41,589 nt of DNA from Burkholderia sp. SRS-W-2-2016. Its GTDB lineage: Bacteria > Pseudomonadota > Gammaproteobacteria > Burkholderiales > Burkholderiaceae. Made by a program: the position numbers and the translations under genes. A model generated the notes under the pieces. It was not told where the DNA came from. It saw only the letters and a list, made by a program, of their open reading frames with translations, and did no database searches. The stretch lies in NCBI RefSeq assembly GCF_001931485.1, contig NZ_MSDV01000066.1, positions 1 to 41,589 of the forward strand. The letters run 5' to 3'. Positions 8,866 through 16,624 of the stretch are shown piece by piece (position 1 is the first letter of the stretch; each line of letters starts with the position of its first letter).

Positions 8866-9189
8866 TTAGCTCAGCGAACTCAAATGAAAGACCGCTTCGA
8901 GCGGTTGCGACAGCGGCGTATGATCCGGCGCGGTCTGCATGATGTCGGCCATGTAATCCCACCATTTGCGCATGACGTCGAGTTGCGGCAACTGGTCCAT
9001 CGCGTGATCGCTATTGCGCGCGAGTACCGCGAATAGATGATGAGTGTCCGGGTCGAAGAAGATCCGGTAATCGCGCACGCCGGCGTTGTGCAACGCGTCA
9101 ACCAGCTCGGGCCAGATCTGCGCGTGACGCCGTTCGTATTCCTCGCGCATGCCGGGGTTGAGCACCATCCGGAAAGCGATTGTTTCCAT
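8866..9189 (-). CDS. rhaM: L-rhamnose mutarotase RhaM
   Basis: 107-aa protein of the RhaM/RhaU mutarotase family, which interconverts alpha and beta anomers of L-rhamnose so that downstream enzymes receive the right form. The conserved active-site His falls at residue 22 (ERRHAQIWPEL), as in the characterised E. coli enzyme; FFDPDTHHLFA and the C-terminal KWWDYMADIM block are family hallmarks. The start METIAF is chosen over upstream codons because it matches family N-termini. It is the first gene of the leftward rha operon, divergent from the LysR gene, about 70 nt downstream of a near-consensus promoter. Confidence 0.9.
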   Translation of the reverse strand: METIAFRMVLNPGMREEYERRHAQIWPELVDALHNAGVRDYRIFFDPDTHHLFAVLARNSDHAMDQLPQLDVMRKWWDYMADIMQTAPDHTPLSQPLEAVFHLSSLS

Positions 9190-9264
9190 TGCGGCCTGTC
9201 TCCCAACCCATGCAAGCGGGTTGCTGTGGTTATGCGGCGCTGCGTCTGGCGAGCGTCTGGAACG

Positions 9265-9294
9265 ACTATAATTCCTGCGTCGATAGCATCTCAA
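9265..9294 (-). promoter_or_regulatory. Predicted sigma-70 promoter of the rhaM operon
   Basis: Read on the minus strand there is TTGAGA (9294-9289, 5/6 match to -35), an 18-nt spacer and TATAGT (9270-9265, 5/6 match to -10). Transcription would start near 9257, leaving a leader of about 70 nt before the rhaM ATG at 9189. A LysR-type dyad overlaps and lies directly upstream of the -35 element. The complementary strand contains TATAAT at 9267-9272, which could serve the divergent LysR gene, but no good -35 is seen for it. Confidence 0.55.
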
Positions 9295-9310
9295 TCCGTT
9301 CTTACGATTG
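9292..9310. promoter_or_regulatory. Candidate LysR operator (CAATC-N9-GATTG dyad)
   Basis: A perfect 5-bp interrupted dyad, CAATC (9292-9296) and GATTG (9306-9310), contains the T-N11-A pattern of LysR sites (T9295 to A9307). It lies between the divergent rhaM and lysR genes, overlapping the upstream edge of the predicted rhaM -35 box. That is the position expected for an activator site that also autoregulates the LysR gene. Confidence 0.45.
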
Positions 9311-9341
9311 GGCGATCCACAAACCGAATCGCACGGGCACC

Positions 9342-10346
9342 ATGAGCCAATATTCAGCCGCCGTTGCCCTCGTCAACCGGCTCAAATTCAAGCACCTCGC
9401 ACTGCTCGTCGCACTCGACGACACCCGCAATCTTCATCAGGCCGCCGAAACGGTCAACGTCGCGCAACCGAGCGCGAGCCGCATGCTCGGCGACATCGAG
9501 GAAGCGTTCGGCTTCCTGCTATTCGAGCGCAACGCGCGCGGCATGACGCCGACCCCGCTGGGCGTCGTCACGCTCGCTTACGCGCGTCGCGCGCTCGCCG
9601 AACTGACGCGCTTCGCCGAAGACCTCGAAGTCAAACGGCGTGGCGGTCACGGACAGCTGACCGTCGGCGCGATCATGGGCGCCGCGCCCGATCTGCTGGC
9701 GATGGCGGTCGCCACACTGAAGACCGAAAGCCCGCTGCTCAACGTGCGGATTCTCGGCGAAACCAGCGACCAGGTCGTGCAGTTGTTGCATCGCCGCGAG
9801 GTCGATCTCGCATTGGGCCGCCTGACCAATCCGCTTCAGCACAACGACTTCAGTTTCGAGCCGCTCGCGCGCGAAACGCTGTTGCTGGTCGTGCGCGCGG
9901 TGCATCCGCTTGCGCGGCGCACGCGGATCACGTTGCGCGAACTGGTCGACTGGCCGTGGGTCGCGCAACCGGTCACGAGTCCGGCGCGCGTGTTGTTCGA
10001 GGAAGAACTTGCGCGCGCAGGGCTCGCGACGCCGGTCAATCTGACCGAATGCGCGTCGATCTTCGCGACGCTGCAACTGCTCGAAAACTACGACGCGGTC
10101 GCGATGCTGCCGGAATCGGTCGTGCGCGATCACGTGCGCGGCGCACTGCTGGTCGCGCTGCCGCTCGAAATCGGCAAGAGCCTCGCGGGCTTCGGCATCC
10201 TCACGCGCAAGGAAGAAGCGCTCGCCGAACCGGCGCTGCGTTTCATCGAACTGCTGCGCGGCTTCTCGCGCAAGCTCGCGCGCGACGACGTCCTCGACAC
10301 GACGCACGCGTCCATCGCGTTGAGCGCACCGAGCGCGGTCGATTAA
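9342..10346 (+). CDS. LysR-type regulator (GbpR-like), probable rhamnose regulator
   Basis: 334-aa LysR-family transcription factor. The N-terminal winged helix-turn-helix spans about residues 17-75 (KFKHLALLVALDDTRNLHQA, then VAQPSASRMLGDIEEAFG) and is followed by a substrate-binding co-inducer domain. The HTH and LLVVRAVHPLARRTRITLREL region resemble GbpR, the LysR regulator of galactose-binding protein genes, so a sugar or sugar-acid ligand is plausible. The start MSQYSAAV is chosen because longer versions run into the divergent promoter region. It stands between the two leftward rhamnose operons and ends 19 bp from the convergent rhamnose dehydrogenase gene. Control of the rha genes is inferred from position and the dyad upstream. 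Other rhamnose systems use DeoR- or AraC-type regulators. Confidence 0.85.
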   Translation: MSQYSAAVALVNRLKFKHLALLVALDDTRNLHQAAETVNVAQPSASRMLGDIEEAFGFLLFERNARGMTPTPLGVVTLAYARRALAELTRFAEDLEVKRRGGHGQLTVGAIMGAAPDLLAMAVATLKTESPLLNVRILGETSDQVVQLLHRREVDLALGRLTNPLQHNDFSFEPLARETLLLVVRAVHPLARRTRITLRELVDWPWVAQPVTSPARVLFEEELARAGLATPVNLTECASIFATLQLLENYDAVAMLPESVVRDHVRGALLVALPLEIGKSLAGFGILTRKEEALAEPALRFIELLRGFSRKLARDDVLDTTHASIALSAPSAVD

Positions 10347-10365
10347 CCGGCGCATCGCGCGCCGC

Positions 10366-11148
10366 TCATTGCAGATTCACGAACAGCCCGCCGTCCACCA
10401 ATAACGCGGCGCCTGTCACATAGCGCGCGCGGTCCGACGCGAGAAACACCACGCAATCGGCGACGTCGTCCGGACGGCCGAGCCGGCCGAGCGGAATACG
10501 CTTCTCGAAGTACGCTTTCTTTTCTTCGTCGGCGAGATCGTCGGCATTCAGGTCCGTCGCGATCGTGCCCGGCATCACCGAATTGCATCGGATGCCGAAC
10601 GGTCCCAACGCGATCGCGCAAGACTGCATCAGCGAATGCACGCCGGCCTTGGTCGGCGTGTAGTGCGTCTGCATCCCGCCGCCGACCAGTGCGCTGATCG
10701 AACTGGTCGCGACGATCGCGCCGCCGCTGCCCTGCTTCTTCATCTGCTGCGCGGCCGCCTGGGTCACGAAGAACGCGCCGTTCAGATTCACCGCGACCGT
10801 CGCTTCGAGCACGTCGGCCGGCATGTCGAGAAACGCGTGGAATGGACAGATGCCGGCATTGCTCGCGAGCACGTCGACGCGGCCGAATGCGTCGACCGTG
10901 CGGCGCACCAGTTCCTGACCGGTATCGCGCGCCGCGACGTTGCCTTCGACCGCGATCACGCGCCGGCCGAGCGCTTCGATTTCGCCGACCACTTCCTCGA
11001 CCGCCGAGCGGCGTCCATACGATGCGTCGTTATCGCCCCAGTAGTTGATCGCCACGTCCGCGCCCTCGCGCGCGCAGGCCACCGCGATCGCGCGGCCGAT
11101 ACCGCGTGAACCGCCGGTGACGATCACGACCTTGTCCTTGAGCAGCAA
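10366..11148 (-). CDS. SDR oxidoreductase, L-rhamnose 1-dehydrogenase
   Basis: 260-aa classical short-chain dehydrogenase. The nucleotide motif TGGSRGIG is at residues 11-18, the NAG motif at about 97-99, catalytic Ser149/150 and the YxxxK pair at Tyr163-Lys167 (THYTPTKAG). Oxidises L-rhamnose to L-rhamnono-1,4-lactone, the first step of the non-phosphorylating pathway, in the cytoplasm. The assignment rests on family resemblance to bacterial L-rhamnose 1-dehydrogenases and on cotranscription with rhmD (75 bp upstream). No acidic residue follows the first strand where NAD-only SDRs usually have Asp, so NADP use is possible. It is the last gene of the second leftward rhamnose operon. Confidence 0.82.
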   Translation of the reverse strand: MLLKDKVVIVTGGSRGIGRAIAVACAREGADVAINYWGDNDASYGRRSAVEEVVGEIEALGRRVIAVEGNVAARDTGQELVRRTVDAFGRVDVLASNAGICPFHAFLDMPADVLEATVAVNLNGAFFVTQAAAQQMKKQGSGGAIVATSSISALVGGGMQTHYTPTKAGVHSLMQSCAIALGPFGIRCNSVMPGTIATDLNADDLADEEKKAYFEKRIPLGRLGRPDDVADCVVFLASDRARYVTGAALLVDGGLFVNLQ

Positions 11149-11223
11149 GTCAGTCTCCTTTGCGTCGTAGTCTGTTTTACTGTCGCGTCGCCGCGCTCAA
11201 TACAATCAAAGCATGCGAAACAT

Positions 11224-12402
11224 TCAATGCTGATACGGCCGCGCAAGCGCGCATTCCGGATTGAGCCGCACGCCGAAGCCCGGCGTGTCCGGCACCTTCA
11301 TCCGTCCGTTGACGGGCACCGGTTCGTCGAGCAACAACGGGTTGAACATCGGCACGACCTGATCGGCTTGCGGCGCCATCATCAGGAACTCGGAGAACGG
11401 CGAGTTGTGCCGCGTGACGACGAAGTGATAGCTGTACACCGACGACCCATGCGGCACCACCATCACATTGTGCGCATCGGCGAGCGCGGAAATCTTGATC
11501 AGCTCGGTGATGCCGCCGCACCAGCCGACATCGGGCTGAATCAGATCGCAGCACTGCATTTCGAGCAGCATCCTGAAGCCCCAGCGCGTCGCCTCGTGTT
11601 CGCCGGTGGACACCATCATGCCGCGCGGCACGTTGCGGCGCAGTTCGGCGTAACCCCAGTAATCGTCGGGCGGCAAACATTCTTCCAGCCATTTGAGCCC
11701 GTATTCGTGCGCGCCTTGCGCGAGCCGCGTCGCATAGCGCACGTCGAGGCTCATCCAGCAGTCGTACATCAGCCAGAAGTCGTCACCCACGCGGCTGCGC
11801 ATTTCGGCGAGCTTTTCGAGGTTCTGCCGCAGTCCCGTTTCACCCTCGGCCGGACCATGCTGCAACGGCAGCTTGCCGCCGATAAAGCCCATCTTCTTCG
11901 CCAGATCGGGCCGCGCGCCCGTTGCATAAAACTCCAGTTCGTCGCGCACCGGTCCGCCCAATAGTTGGTACACCGGTTCCTTGCGCACTTTCGCGAGCAG
12001 ATCCCAGAGCGCGAGATCGACGCCGGAAATCGTATTGAGCACGACGCCCTTGCGGCCGTAGTACAGCGTTGCGAAGTACATCTGATCCCACATCTTCTCG
12101 ATGTCGGTCACGAGCTGCCCTTCGAGAAAACGCGCGAGATGCTTCTCGACGATGAACGCGCCGATCTCGCCGCCGGTCGTTACCGCGAAGCCGACCGTGC
12201 CGTCGCTCGCTTCGATCTCGACCACCAGCGTGCCGAGTACATTGATGCCGAACGACTGGCGGCTCTGGCGATACTCGGGATAGCGCGCCATCGGCGTCGC
12301 AATGTGATCGTCGATCCAGTGCCCGCCGGCCTGGTCGTGATAGTCCGCACCGCCGCCGCGAACGATGAAGGCACGCACGTGCCGGATGGTAGGCATGGCC
12401 AT
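11224..12402 (-). CDS. rhmD: L-rhamnonate dehydratase
   Basis: 392-aa member of the enolase superfamily, L-rhamnonate dehydratase group. It removes water from L-rhamnonate to give 2-keto-3-deoxy-L-rhamnonate, using Mg2+. The N-terminal capping domain carries YHDQAGGHWIDDHIATPMA and SRQSFGINVLGTLVVE, which are diagnostic of E. coli RhmD (YfaW). The barrel has the metal-ligand segments LMYDCW, WLEECLPP and STGEHEA, and the catalytic VPHGSSVYSYH near the C-terminus. Length and ends match the family. The ATG at 12402 has GGAG seven bases upstream. Lies between the two SDR genes of the operon, in pathway-consistent company. Confidence 0.94.
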   Translation of the reverse strand: MAMPTIRHVRAFIVRGGGADYHDQAGGHWIDDHIATPMARYPEYRQSRQSFGINVLGTLVVEIEASDGTVGFAVTTGGEIGAFIVEKHLARFLEGQLVTDIEKMWDQMYFATLYYGRKGVVLNTISGVDLALWDLLAKVRKEPVYQLLGGPVRDELEFYATGARPDLAKKMGFIGGKLPLQHGPAEGETGLRQNLEKLAEMRSRVGDDFWLMYDCWMSLDVRYATRLAQGAHEYGLKWLEECLPPDDYWGYAELRRNVPRGMMVSTGEHEATRWGFRMLLEMQCCDLIQPDVGWCGGITELIKISALADAHNVMVVPHGSSVYSYHFVVTRHNSPFSEFLMMAPQADQVVPMFNPLLLDEPVPVNGRMKVPDTPGFGVRLNPECALARPYQH

Positions 12403-12507
12403 GAAAGGACTCCGTGAGGAATACGTAAAGCAGCGTGCGATGCGGCGTGTGACGCTGCATGCGGGTCTGCGTGAATAGCGCGCGCGGAATGCGGATGCGG
12501 CGCGCGC

Positions 12508-13260
12508 TCAGTAAGTCGCGCGGCCGCCGGACAGATCGAACACCGAGCCGGTGCTGAACGCGCAGTCTTCGGAAGACAGCCACAGGATCAGCGACGCCGC
12601 TTCTTCCGGCAGCAGGAAACGGTTCATCGGAATCTTCGCGAGCATGTAGTCAATGTGCTGTTGCGACATCGAATCGAAGATTTCGGTTTTGGCCGCGGCC
12701 GGGGTGACCGCATTGACGAGAATATTTTTGGTCGCCAGTTCCTTACCGAGCGATTTGGTGAGCCCGATCAAACCCGCTTTCGATGCACTGTAGTGCGAAG
12801 CATTCGGATTGCCCTCCTTTCCGGCCACCGACGCGATATTGACGATGCGTCCATAACCCTGCTTCAGCATCTGCGGGACCACCGCGCGACAGGTCAGATA
12901 CGGGCCGATCAGATTCACGTCGATCACGCGGCGCCACATTTCGGGTTCGAGTTCCCACGTGGTGCCGTTGCCGCCGGTGATGCCCGCGCAGTTGATCAGC
13001 ACGTCGATCGCGCCGTGTTCGCCGACCGTTTGCGCGGTGGCTTGTGCAACCGCGGCCTCGTCGGTCAACTCGACGGTGTGCGCGCTGACCTTGCCGAGTT
13101 CGGCCAGTTCGCGCTGACTGCGCGCGAGGCGTTCGCTATCGACGTCCCACAGCGCGACCGACGCGCCCGAGCGCAACGCCCGCTGTGCAACCGCATAGCC
13201 GATGCCGCGCGCGCCGCCGGTGATAACGACCGCGCGCCCCTCCAGATCGATCCGATTCAT
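12508..13260 (-). CDS. SDR oxidoreductase, likely 2-keto-3-deoxy-L-rhamnonate 4-dehydrogenase
   Basis: 250-aa short-chain dehydrogenase with TGGARGIG at residues 14-21, Asp at the end of the second strand (ALWDVDSERL) suggesting NAD preference, catalytic Ser144 and Tyr157-Lys161 (HYSASKAG). In the diketo-hydrolase version of the rhamnose pathway an SDR (LRA5 type) oxidises 2-keto-3-deoxy-L-rhamnonate to the 2,4-diketo acid. Its place as first gene before rhmD makes that the best assignment. The start MNRIDLEG has an AGGAG upstream; a longer in-frame version into the promoter region is rejected. No gene for the following hydrolase (FAH family) or an aldolase is present in the window. Confidence 0.78.
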   Translation of the reverse strand: MNRIDLEGRAVVITGGARGIGYAVAQRALRSGASVALWDVDSERLARSQRELAELGKVSAHTVELTDEAAVAQATAQTVGEHGAIDVLINCAGITGGNGTTWELEPEMWRRVIDVNLIGPYLTCRAVVPQMLKQGYGRIVNIASVAGKEGNPNASHYSASKAGLIGLTKSLGKELATKNILVNAVTPAAAKTEIFDSMSQQHIDYMLAKIPMNRFLLPEEAASLILWLSSEDCAFSTGSVFDLSGGRATY

Positions 13261-13365
13261 TGCCGTGCTCCTGTGGGCGGCCGTGCGGCGCGCCGTCGTT
13301 TGTTTATATCGCTGCTGTCCGTATTCGACGTCTGGGTCAAATATACGGGCGGCGCGATACGTCAA

Positions 13366-13379
13366 CAATTCGACTATTG
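13366..13379. promoter_or_regulatory. Small dyad upstream of the rhmD operon
   Basis: CAAT (13366-13369) and ATTG (13376-13379) form an inverted repeat with a 6-nt centre, next to a minus-strand TTGACG (13365-13360) that could be a -35 box about 100 bp upstream of the dehydrogenase start. No convincing -10 is found at the right spacing, so this is only a weak candidate for the operon's control region. Confidence 0.25.
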
Positions 13380-13463
13380 GAGCAGGCGATAGCAAAAGTG
13401 AATCGGCAGGCGGGCGCGCTTTATCCGCCGCTTGCTGCCGATCCGATGCCTTTCACGCAGACG

Positions 13464-13697
13464 TCATTCGTCCGCGGCGACGAACAGCATCGAGACATAC
13501 AGAATGGTCGACACGACGATAATGCCGACACCGATCAGCACCTTGGTGCGATCGAAATAGAGACCGCCCTTGATCACCACGCCGATCCCGGCGACCGCCG
13601 ACAAGGTGCCGAACGCCGCGAGGCCGACGTGGACCTTGCTGCGGATCAGCCGCCGACGCTCCGCTTCGGGTGTGGATTGCGCTTGCTTCGGATCCAT
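13464..13697 (-). CDS. Small two-TM membrane protein
   Basis: 77-aa hypothetical protein. A charged N-terminus (about 25 residues rich in Gln, Glu, Arg) is followed by two hydrophobic segments, about residues 27-46 (VGLAAFGTLSAVAGIGVVIK) and 53-72, and a short acidic end. The start at 13697 has a clear AAGGAG a few bases upstream; an upstream in-frame ATG at 13775 lacks one. No family is recognised. It stands alone, leftward, between the rhmD operon promoter and the exported protein gene at 13859. Confidence 0.7.
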   Translation of the reverse strand: MDPKQAQSTPEAERRRLIRSKVHVGLAAFGTLSAVAGIGVVIKGGLYFDRTKVLIGVGIIVVSTILYVSMLFVAADE

Positions 13698-13858
13698 GTC
13701 GTGCTCCTTCGCATGCGGCGCACCGGTGGCGCCAATCGGGCCGGGCGCCATGCCGGCGCCCGCCGCCCGGTGCACGCGCGGCGTGATCGGGTTCGCTGAT
13801 GCCGAACCGCGCCGCGCGCGGCGATACGCTTGAACGTACCTGTTTCGAACTAAGCTCG

Positions 13859-14458
13859 CTAATCGCGAGCGACCGAAGCCGCCACGGCCGATACGAATAC
13901 CGCGCGCACCGAATCGCCAACTTTCAAATGTTCGAGTGCGACTTCCGGCGACACGTCGAGCGTTTCAGTGCGGGTCGGACCGCGCAACGTGATCGTGCGA
14001 TTCTTGCGATCGATCTGGCGTATCGTCGCCACCACTTCGACGCGCCGCGCCGACGCGACCACGCCGTTGGCCGCCGGCTGCGTGAGCTCGGTGTCGAGCC
14101 GCTGGCGAATGCCGCGCGCCGCGAGTTTGTCGACGCCGATCAGCACCGCCTTCTTATAGGCAATCGTCACGAGATCGCCGATCCGCAGCTTGCTCACATC
14201 CGCGGCTTGCGGATTCACGTCGAACGTGTCGACGCCGCCTTCCGGGCCCATCAGCGTCACACTGTTGGTCGCCGGATCGATCGCCACGACGCGCGCCTGC
14301 ACATGCAGCAGCGCGGCCGCGCCGACTGCCTGCTGGTCCGTCACGGGCGCCGGGTTTTGCTGCGCGAGCGCCGGCCCCGCTGTCGCGGCGGTCAGCGTCA
14401 ACGCCAGCGCGATCGCCTTGATGCGCGCGAACCCCGAAACCGATCTATTGCAAGCCAT
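13859..14458 (-). CDS. Exported hypothetical protein with repeated beta-rich modules
   Basis: 199-aa protein with a Sec signal peptide (hydrophobic run IALALTLTAATAGPALAQ, likely cut after ALA). The mature part contains two similar modules, VVAIDPATNSVTLMGPEGGV and IRQIDRKNRTITLRGPTRT, each followed by Leu-Lys/Arg-(Ile/Val)-Gly-Asp-x-Val. This pattern is seen in small beta-barrel periplasmic proteins, and an internal duplication is likely. The function is unknown. An AAGGAG stands properly before the ATG at 14458; a GTG directly upstream is too close to it. It faces an 0.84-kb gene-poor stretch. Confidence 0.75.
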   Translation of the reverse strand: MACNRSVSGFARIKAIALALTLTAATAGPALAQQNPAPVTDQQAVGAAALLHVQARVVAIDPATNSVTLMGPEGGVDTFDVNPQAADVSKLRIGDLVTIAYKKAVLIGVDKLAARGIRQRLDTELTQPAANGVVASARRVEVVATIRQIDRKNRTITLRGPTRTETLDVSPEVALEHLKVGDSVRAVFVSAVAASVARD

Positions 14459-15297
14459 CACATTCTCCTTTTGACTACGTCGTTGTTACGGCAAAAAAGC
14501 TGTTCTTATCGGCAGGGCCGGCGCAAGACGATGCTTATGCGCGGCGGTTGGATTTTGCGTATATGTGTTGGCGGCAAACCGCCGCTTGCGCGCGCATTAA
14601 AAATGGCCAATGGGCCGTTAATCCGCATTTAGTCAAAATCCGCCTGCGCTGTCGACATAAAGGCGCGTCGGCCCGGATGCGTCGCAATACGTGAAGGAAT
14701 CTCGTACGGAAAAAACTGAGGAGGCCATGCGCCGGGAGCCCGCCAGGCAACTGCCGCGGCTTTCCTGGCTGACCGCCCATGCGGAACTGCACGGCTGTGG
14801 GTCCGCTTGCATCGGCATCAGCGGACGGGGGAACGAGCAGCCATAACACCTTCCTCGCAAGGACATCGATTACCGTTAGGCCCAAATGAATCGGCCCGCA
14901 AATAAATAAGGTTATGACTACCTGAAACTGTCCGCCGATGCTAGCAAACGCGTCCGGGAATGGCAAGGCAGGCCCCACCGCCGCGCATAAGCACCAGTTC
15001 CGCGAATTGATGCGAGCGGAATGCACCATTAAATCCGCAATCCCGTAGCCCGGCGCGCGTCCATTCTGGTGTAAAAAGGTGCGTAAAAACCCTTAATGGT
15101 TCATTCGGTGGGTTAACACGCATTTCGCATCGGTAAATACAAAAAATTGTCTTCAATCCCCGCGATACTTTGCATACCGCTCAATGTCCGTGCACTAACG
15201 GACGCCAGGCGAAAGGAAAGAAAAGCGGGCACAGCGCTTGCTAAAACTCCGCGTCGACTTTTACCGCACGTCATTCGTTATCCAAAGGACACCGCAT
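14459..15297. other. Gene-poor interval, 0.84 kb
   Basis: I recognise no gene here. Base composition is more AT-rich than the surroundings, especially 15060-15160. Minor structures are a GGCGG/CCGCC hairpin near 14570-14584 and a perfect hairpin GTCCGT-6 nt-ACGGAC at 15186-15203. A 39-codon frame starts at ATG 14727 behind GAGGAGG but with only about three bases of spacing, and it has no recognisable product. A 164-codon minus-strand frame at 14535-15029 looks random in composition. The stretch may hold promoters for the two flanking divergent genes, or a remnant. Confidence 0.5.
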
Positions 15298-15576
15298 ATG
15301 ATTACTGCCCGCCCCTGCACCGCCGCTTGTGTGATCGACGGCCGCCTCGTCACGCTGACGTTCCATCCGGACAACGGCGTGCTGCGGATTGCCGATTCAT
15401 CCGGCGCGTGTCTGCGGGAAACTCGCTGGCACGGCACGTGGCGCTCGCTGCTGGATGAATTTCGCGGCTATTACGAAGCGGCCGAGACCAGCGCAAGCGC
15501 GCCCGGCGTCGAAGCGCTGGTCGCGCAGCTCGGCGAGCCGGCCGGCCGCGCGCCGCGCGAAGCGGCACTTGCGTGA
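15298..15576 (+). CDS. Small hypothetical protein
   Basis: 92-aa protein of unknown function with no signal peptide or membrane segment. It begins MITARPCTAACVIDGR, has a short beta-rich N-terminal half (VTLTFHPDNGVLRIAD) and an acidic helical segment LLDEFRGYYEAAE, then an Ala-rich end. The start is chosen because AAAGGA lies about nine bases upstream; longer frames extend into the AT-rich leader. Only a general resemblance to small Burkholderia-type hypothetical proteins is noted. The stop is followed at once by a large inverted repeat. Confidence 0.6.
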   Translation: MITARPCTAACVIDGRLVTLTFHPDNGVLRIADSSGACLRETRWHGTWRSLLDEFRGYYEAAETSASAPGVEALVAQLGEPAGRAPREAALA

Positions 15577-15646
15577 CACCGGCCGAAGCGCGGCGCGTCG
15601 TTGCAATCGCCGGTTCGCCGGATTATCAGCCGCGCCGCGGCCGGTG
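15577..15646. terminator. Nested inverted repeat between convergent genes (bidirectional terminator)
   Basis: The outer arms CACCGGC and GCCGGTG (15577-15583 and 15640-15646) and the inner arms CGCGGCGCG (15589-15597) and CGCGCCGCG (15631-15639) form one long GC stem with a 5-nt bulge on the left. Inside is a second hairpin, CCGG-TTCG-CCGG (15610-15621), with a stable UUCG-type tetraloop. It begins at the base after the stop of the rightward gene and lies 27 bp before the end of the leftward gene. No T-run follows on either side, so it may act by structure or stabilise 3' ends. Confidence 0.6.
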
Positions 15647-15673
15647 CCGCTATCACTATCGCTAAAGCAACGC

Positions 15674-15985
15674 TTATTGGCCGAAATACACCTTGCAGCC
15701 GGAGCCGATCGCGCAGGGCCGCGCGTGGCCGCCGCCCATTTCCGCCTGGCCCCCGGCGACGCCGCCATAAGCGGTGTTCTGTACCGGCTGCTCGCGCGAC
15801 TGCCAGCCCTGTCCCAACGACATATCGGTAGTCGCCTGCGCCGATTCGTTGGCGTTGTGCTGCATCACCGCATGGGCCGGCATCGCGGCGTCCGGCGGGC
15901 CGCCCGGCTCCGCCGCGCTAGCGCTCCTCGGGATCAGAAACAGCAATGCGCTGGCGGCGGCAATCATCAATACACGTAATTTCAT
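15674..15985 (-). CDS. Small exported hypothetical protein
   Basis: 103-aa protein with a clear signal peptide: MKLRVLMIAAASALLFLIP followed by RSASAAEP, cleavage after ASA. The mature part of about 78 residues is rich in Gly, Gln, Ala and Met, and has two cysteines close to the end (PCAIGSGCKVYFGQ) that could form a disulfide in the periplasm. No family is recognised. The ATG at 15985 has GAGGAG at good spacing; sequence upstream in the same frame lacks signs of coding. Confidence 0.68.
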   Translation of the reverse strand: MKLRVLMIAAASALLFLIPRSASAAEPGGPPDAAMPAHAVMQHNANESAQATTDMSLGQGWQSREQPVQNTAYGGVAGGQAEMGGGHARPCAIGSGCKVYFGQ

Positions 15986-16338
15986 TTCCGGAACTCCTCG
16001 ACTCCGGCGCAGCAGTGTTCGTCCTCCAGAACAATGGATCCGCGCGGGCCAAAGCCAGATTGCCCACGGGAGCGGGGAACGGGTCGATGCCAATGCGCCA
16101 CTGCCGCGACGGGTCATCGAACTAAATAGATAGAGAATTGCCGCCTCTGCAATCGGGAAATGGCCGCTACAGGCGAGCTGTCAGTCTGCATTGCGCAGTT
16201 TTTCGTAGTTCTTTTATAGTTCGCACATCAGGGAATTCAATCGGGAGCTGCGCGGAATGTGGTCAATCGTCCACACCGTTCGATAAACCGCATTGGTTGA
16301 CAAAATCGGCATGAACAAAACGTGCTTTGTGCGCGCAT

Positions 16339-16363
16339 TGCGTTATGATGTCGTTATAACGCA
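16339..16363. promoter_or_regulatory. TGCGTTAT-N9-ATAACGCA palindromic element
   Basis: Perfect 8-bp inverted repeat (16339-16346 and 16356-16363). The right half is itself inside the 10-bp palindrome CGTTATAACG (16352-16361), and GTTAT recurs 11 bp apart, one helical turn. TATGAT at 16344-16349 could be a -10 for rightward transcription. It looks like a protein-binding site upstream of the H-NS-like gene, but the regulator is unknown. Confidence 0.45.
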
Positions 16364-16381
16364 CAAGAAGCGGCGCCCGCA

Positions 16382-16400
16382 CACCGGCGAAAGTCCGGTG
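16382..16400 (+). other. Hairpin CACCGG-7 nt-CCGGTG
   Basis: Perfect 6-bp GC stem with a CGAAAGT loop, about 20 bp downstream of the palindromic element, followed by a purine-rich GAAAGACGGACAGCG stretch. It may be part of a structured leader RNA. It has no T-run and is not a classical terminator. Confidence 0.35.
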
Positions 16401-16537
16401 AAAGACGGACAGCGTGGAGTGATCCCAGCCATTCGCAATCATTGCATCGAGACACGGTTTCTTCTCTAGCGGACGTCAGGTCTACCGGCCTCGTTCGCCG
16501 CGCTGTGACATGCTGAACTATTTGCAGATCGACATAC

Positions 16538-16624
16538 TCAGTTTGATGGTCGGATTTTCAGGCGGCCGCCTTTGGCGCAGCCCGCTTTGCAATTCGGAGA
16601 GCAACGTTTTTTAACCGCGCTCAT
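16538..16624 (-). CDS. Possible 28-aa Cys-rich basic microprotein
   Basis: An ATG at 16624 opens a 28-codon frame whose product is strongly basic, with three cysteines spaced CSPNCKAGC and a KGGRLKIR tail. The composition is unusual for a random GC-rich frame, but the upstream GAAGG is only two bases from the ATG, and the frame lies in the presumed leader of the rightward gene. Function unknown; it may be chance. Confidence 0.18.
   Translation of the reverse strand: MSAVKKRCSPNCKAGCAKGGRLKIRPSN

Noticed and set aside
3161..13260. L-fucose pathway instead of rhamnose
   Set aside because: Mutarotase His22 motif, RhaS-type binding protein and the RhmD-specific N-terminal motifs all point to rhamnose.
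14535..15029. 164-codon minus-strand frame in the gene-poor interval
   Set aside because: No ribosome-binding site, no domain, mixed composition with many Arg/Cys/Trp; not distinguishable from chance.
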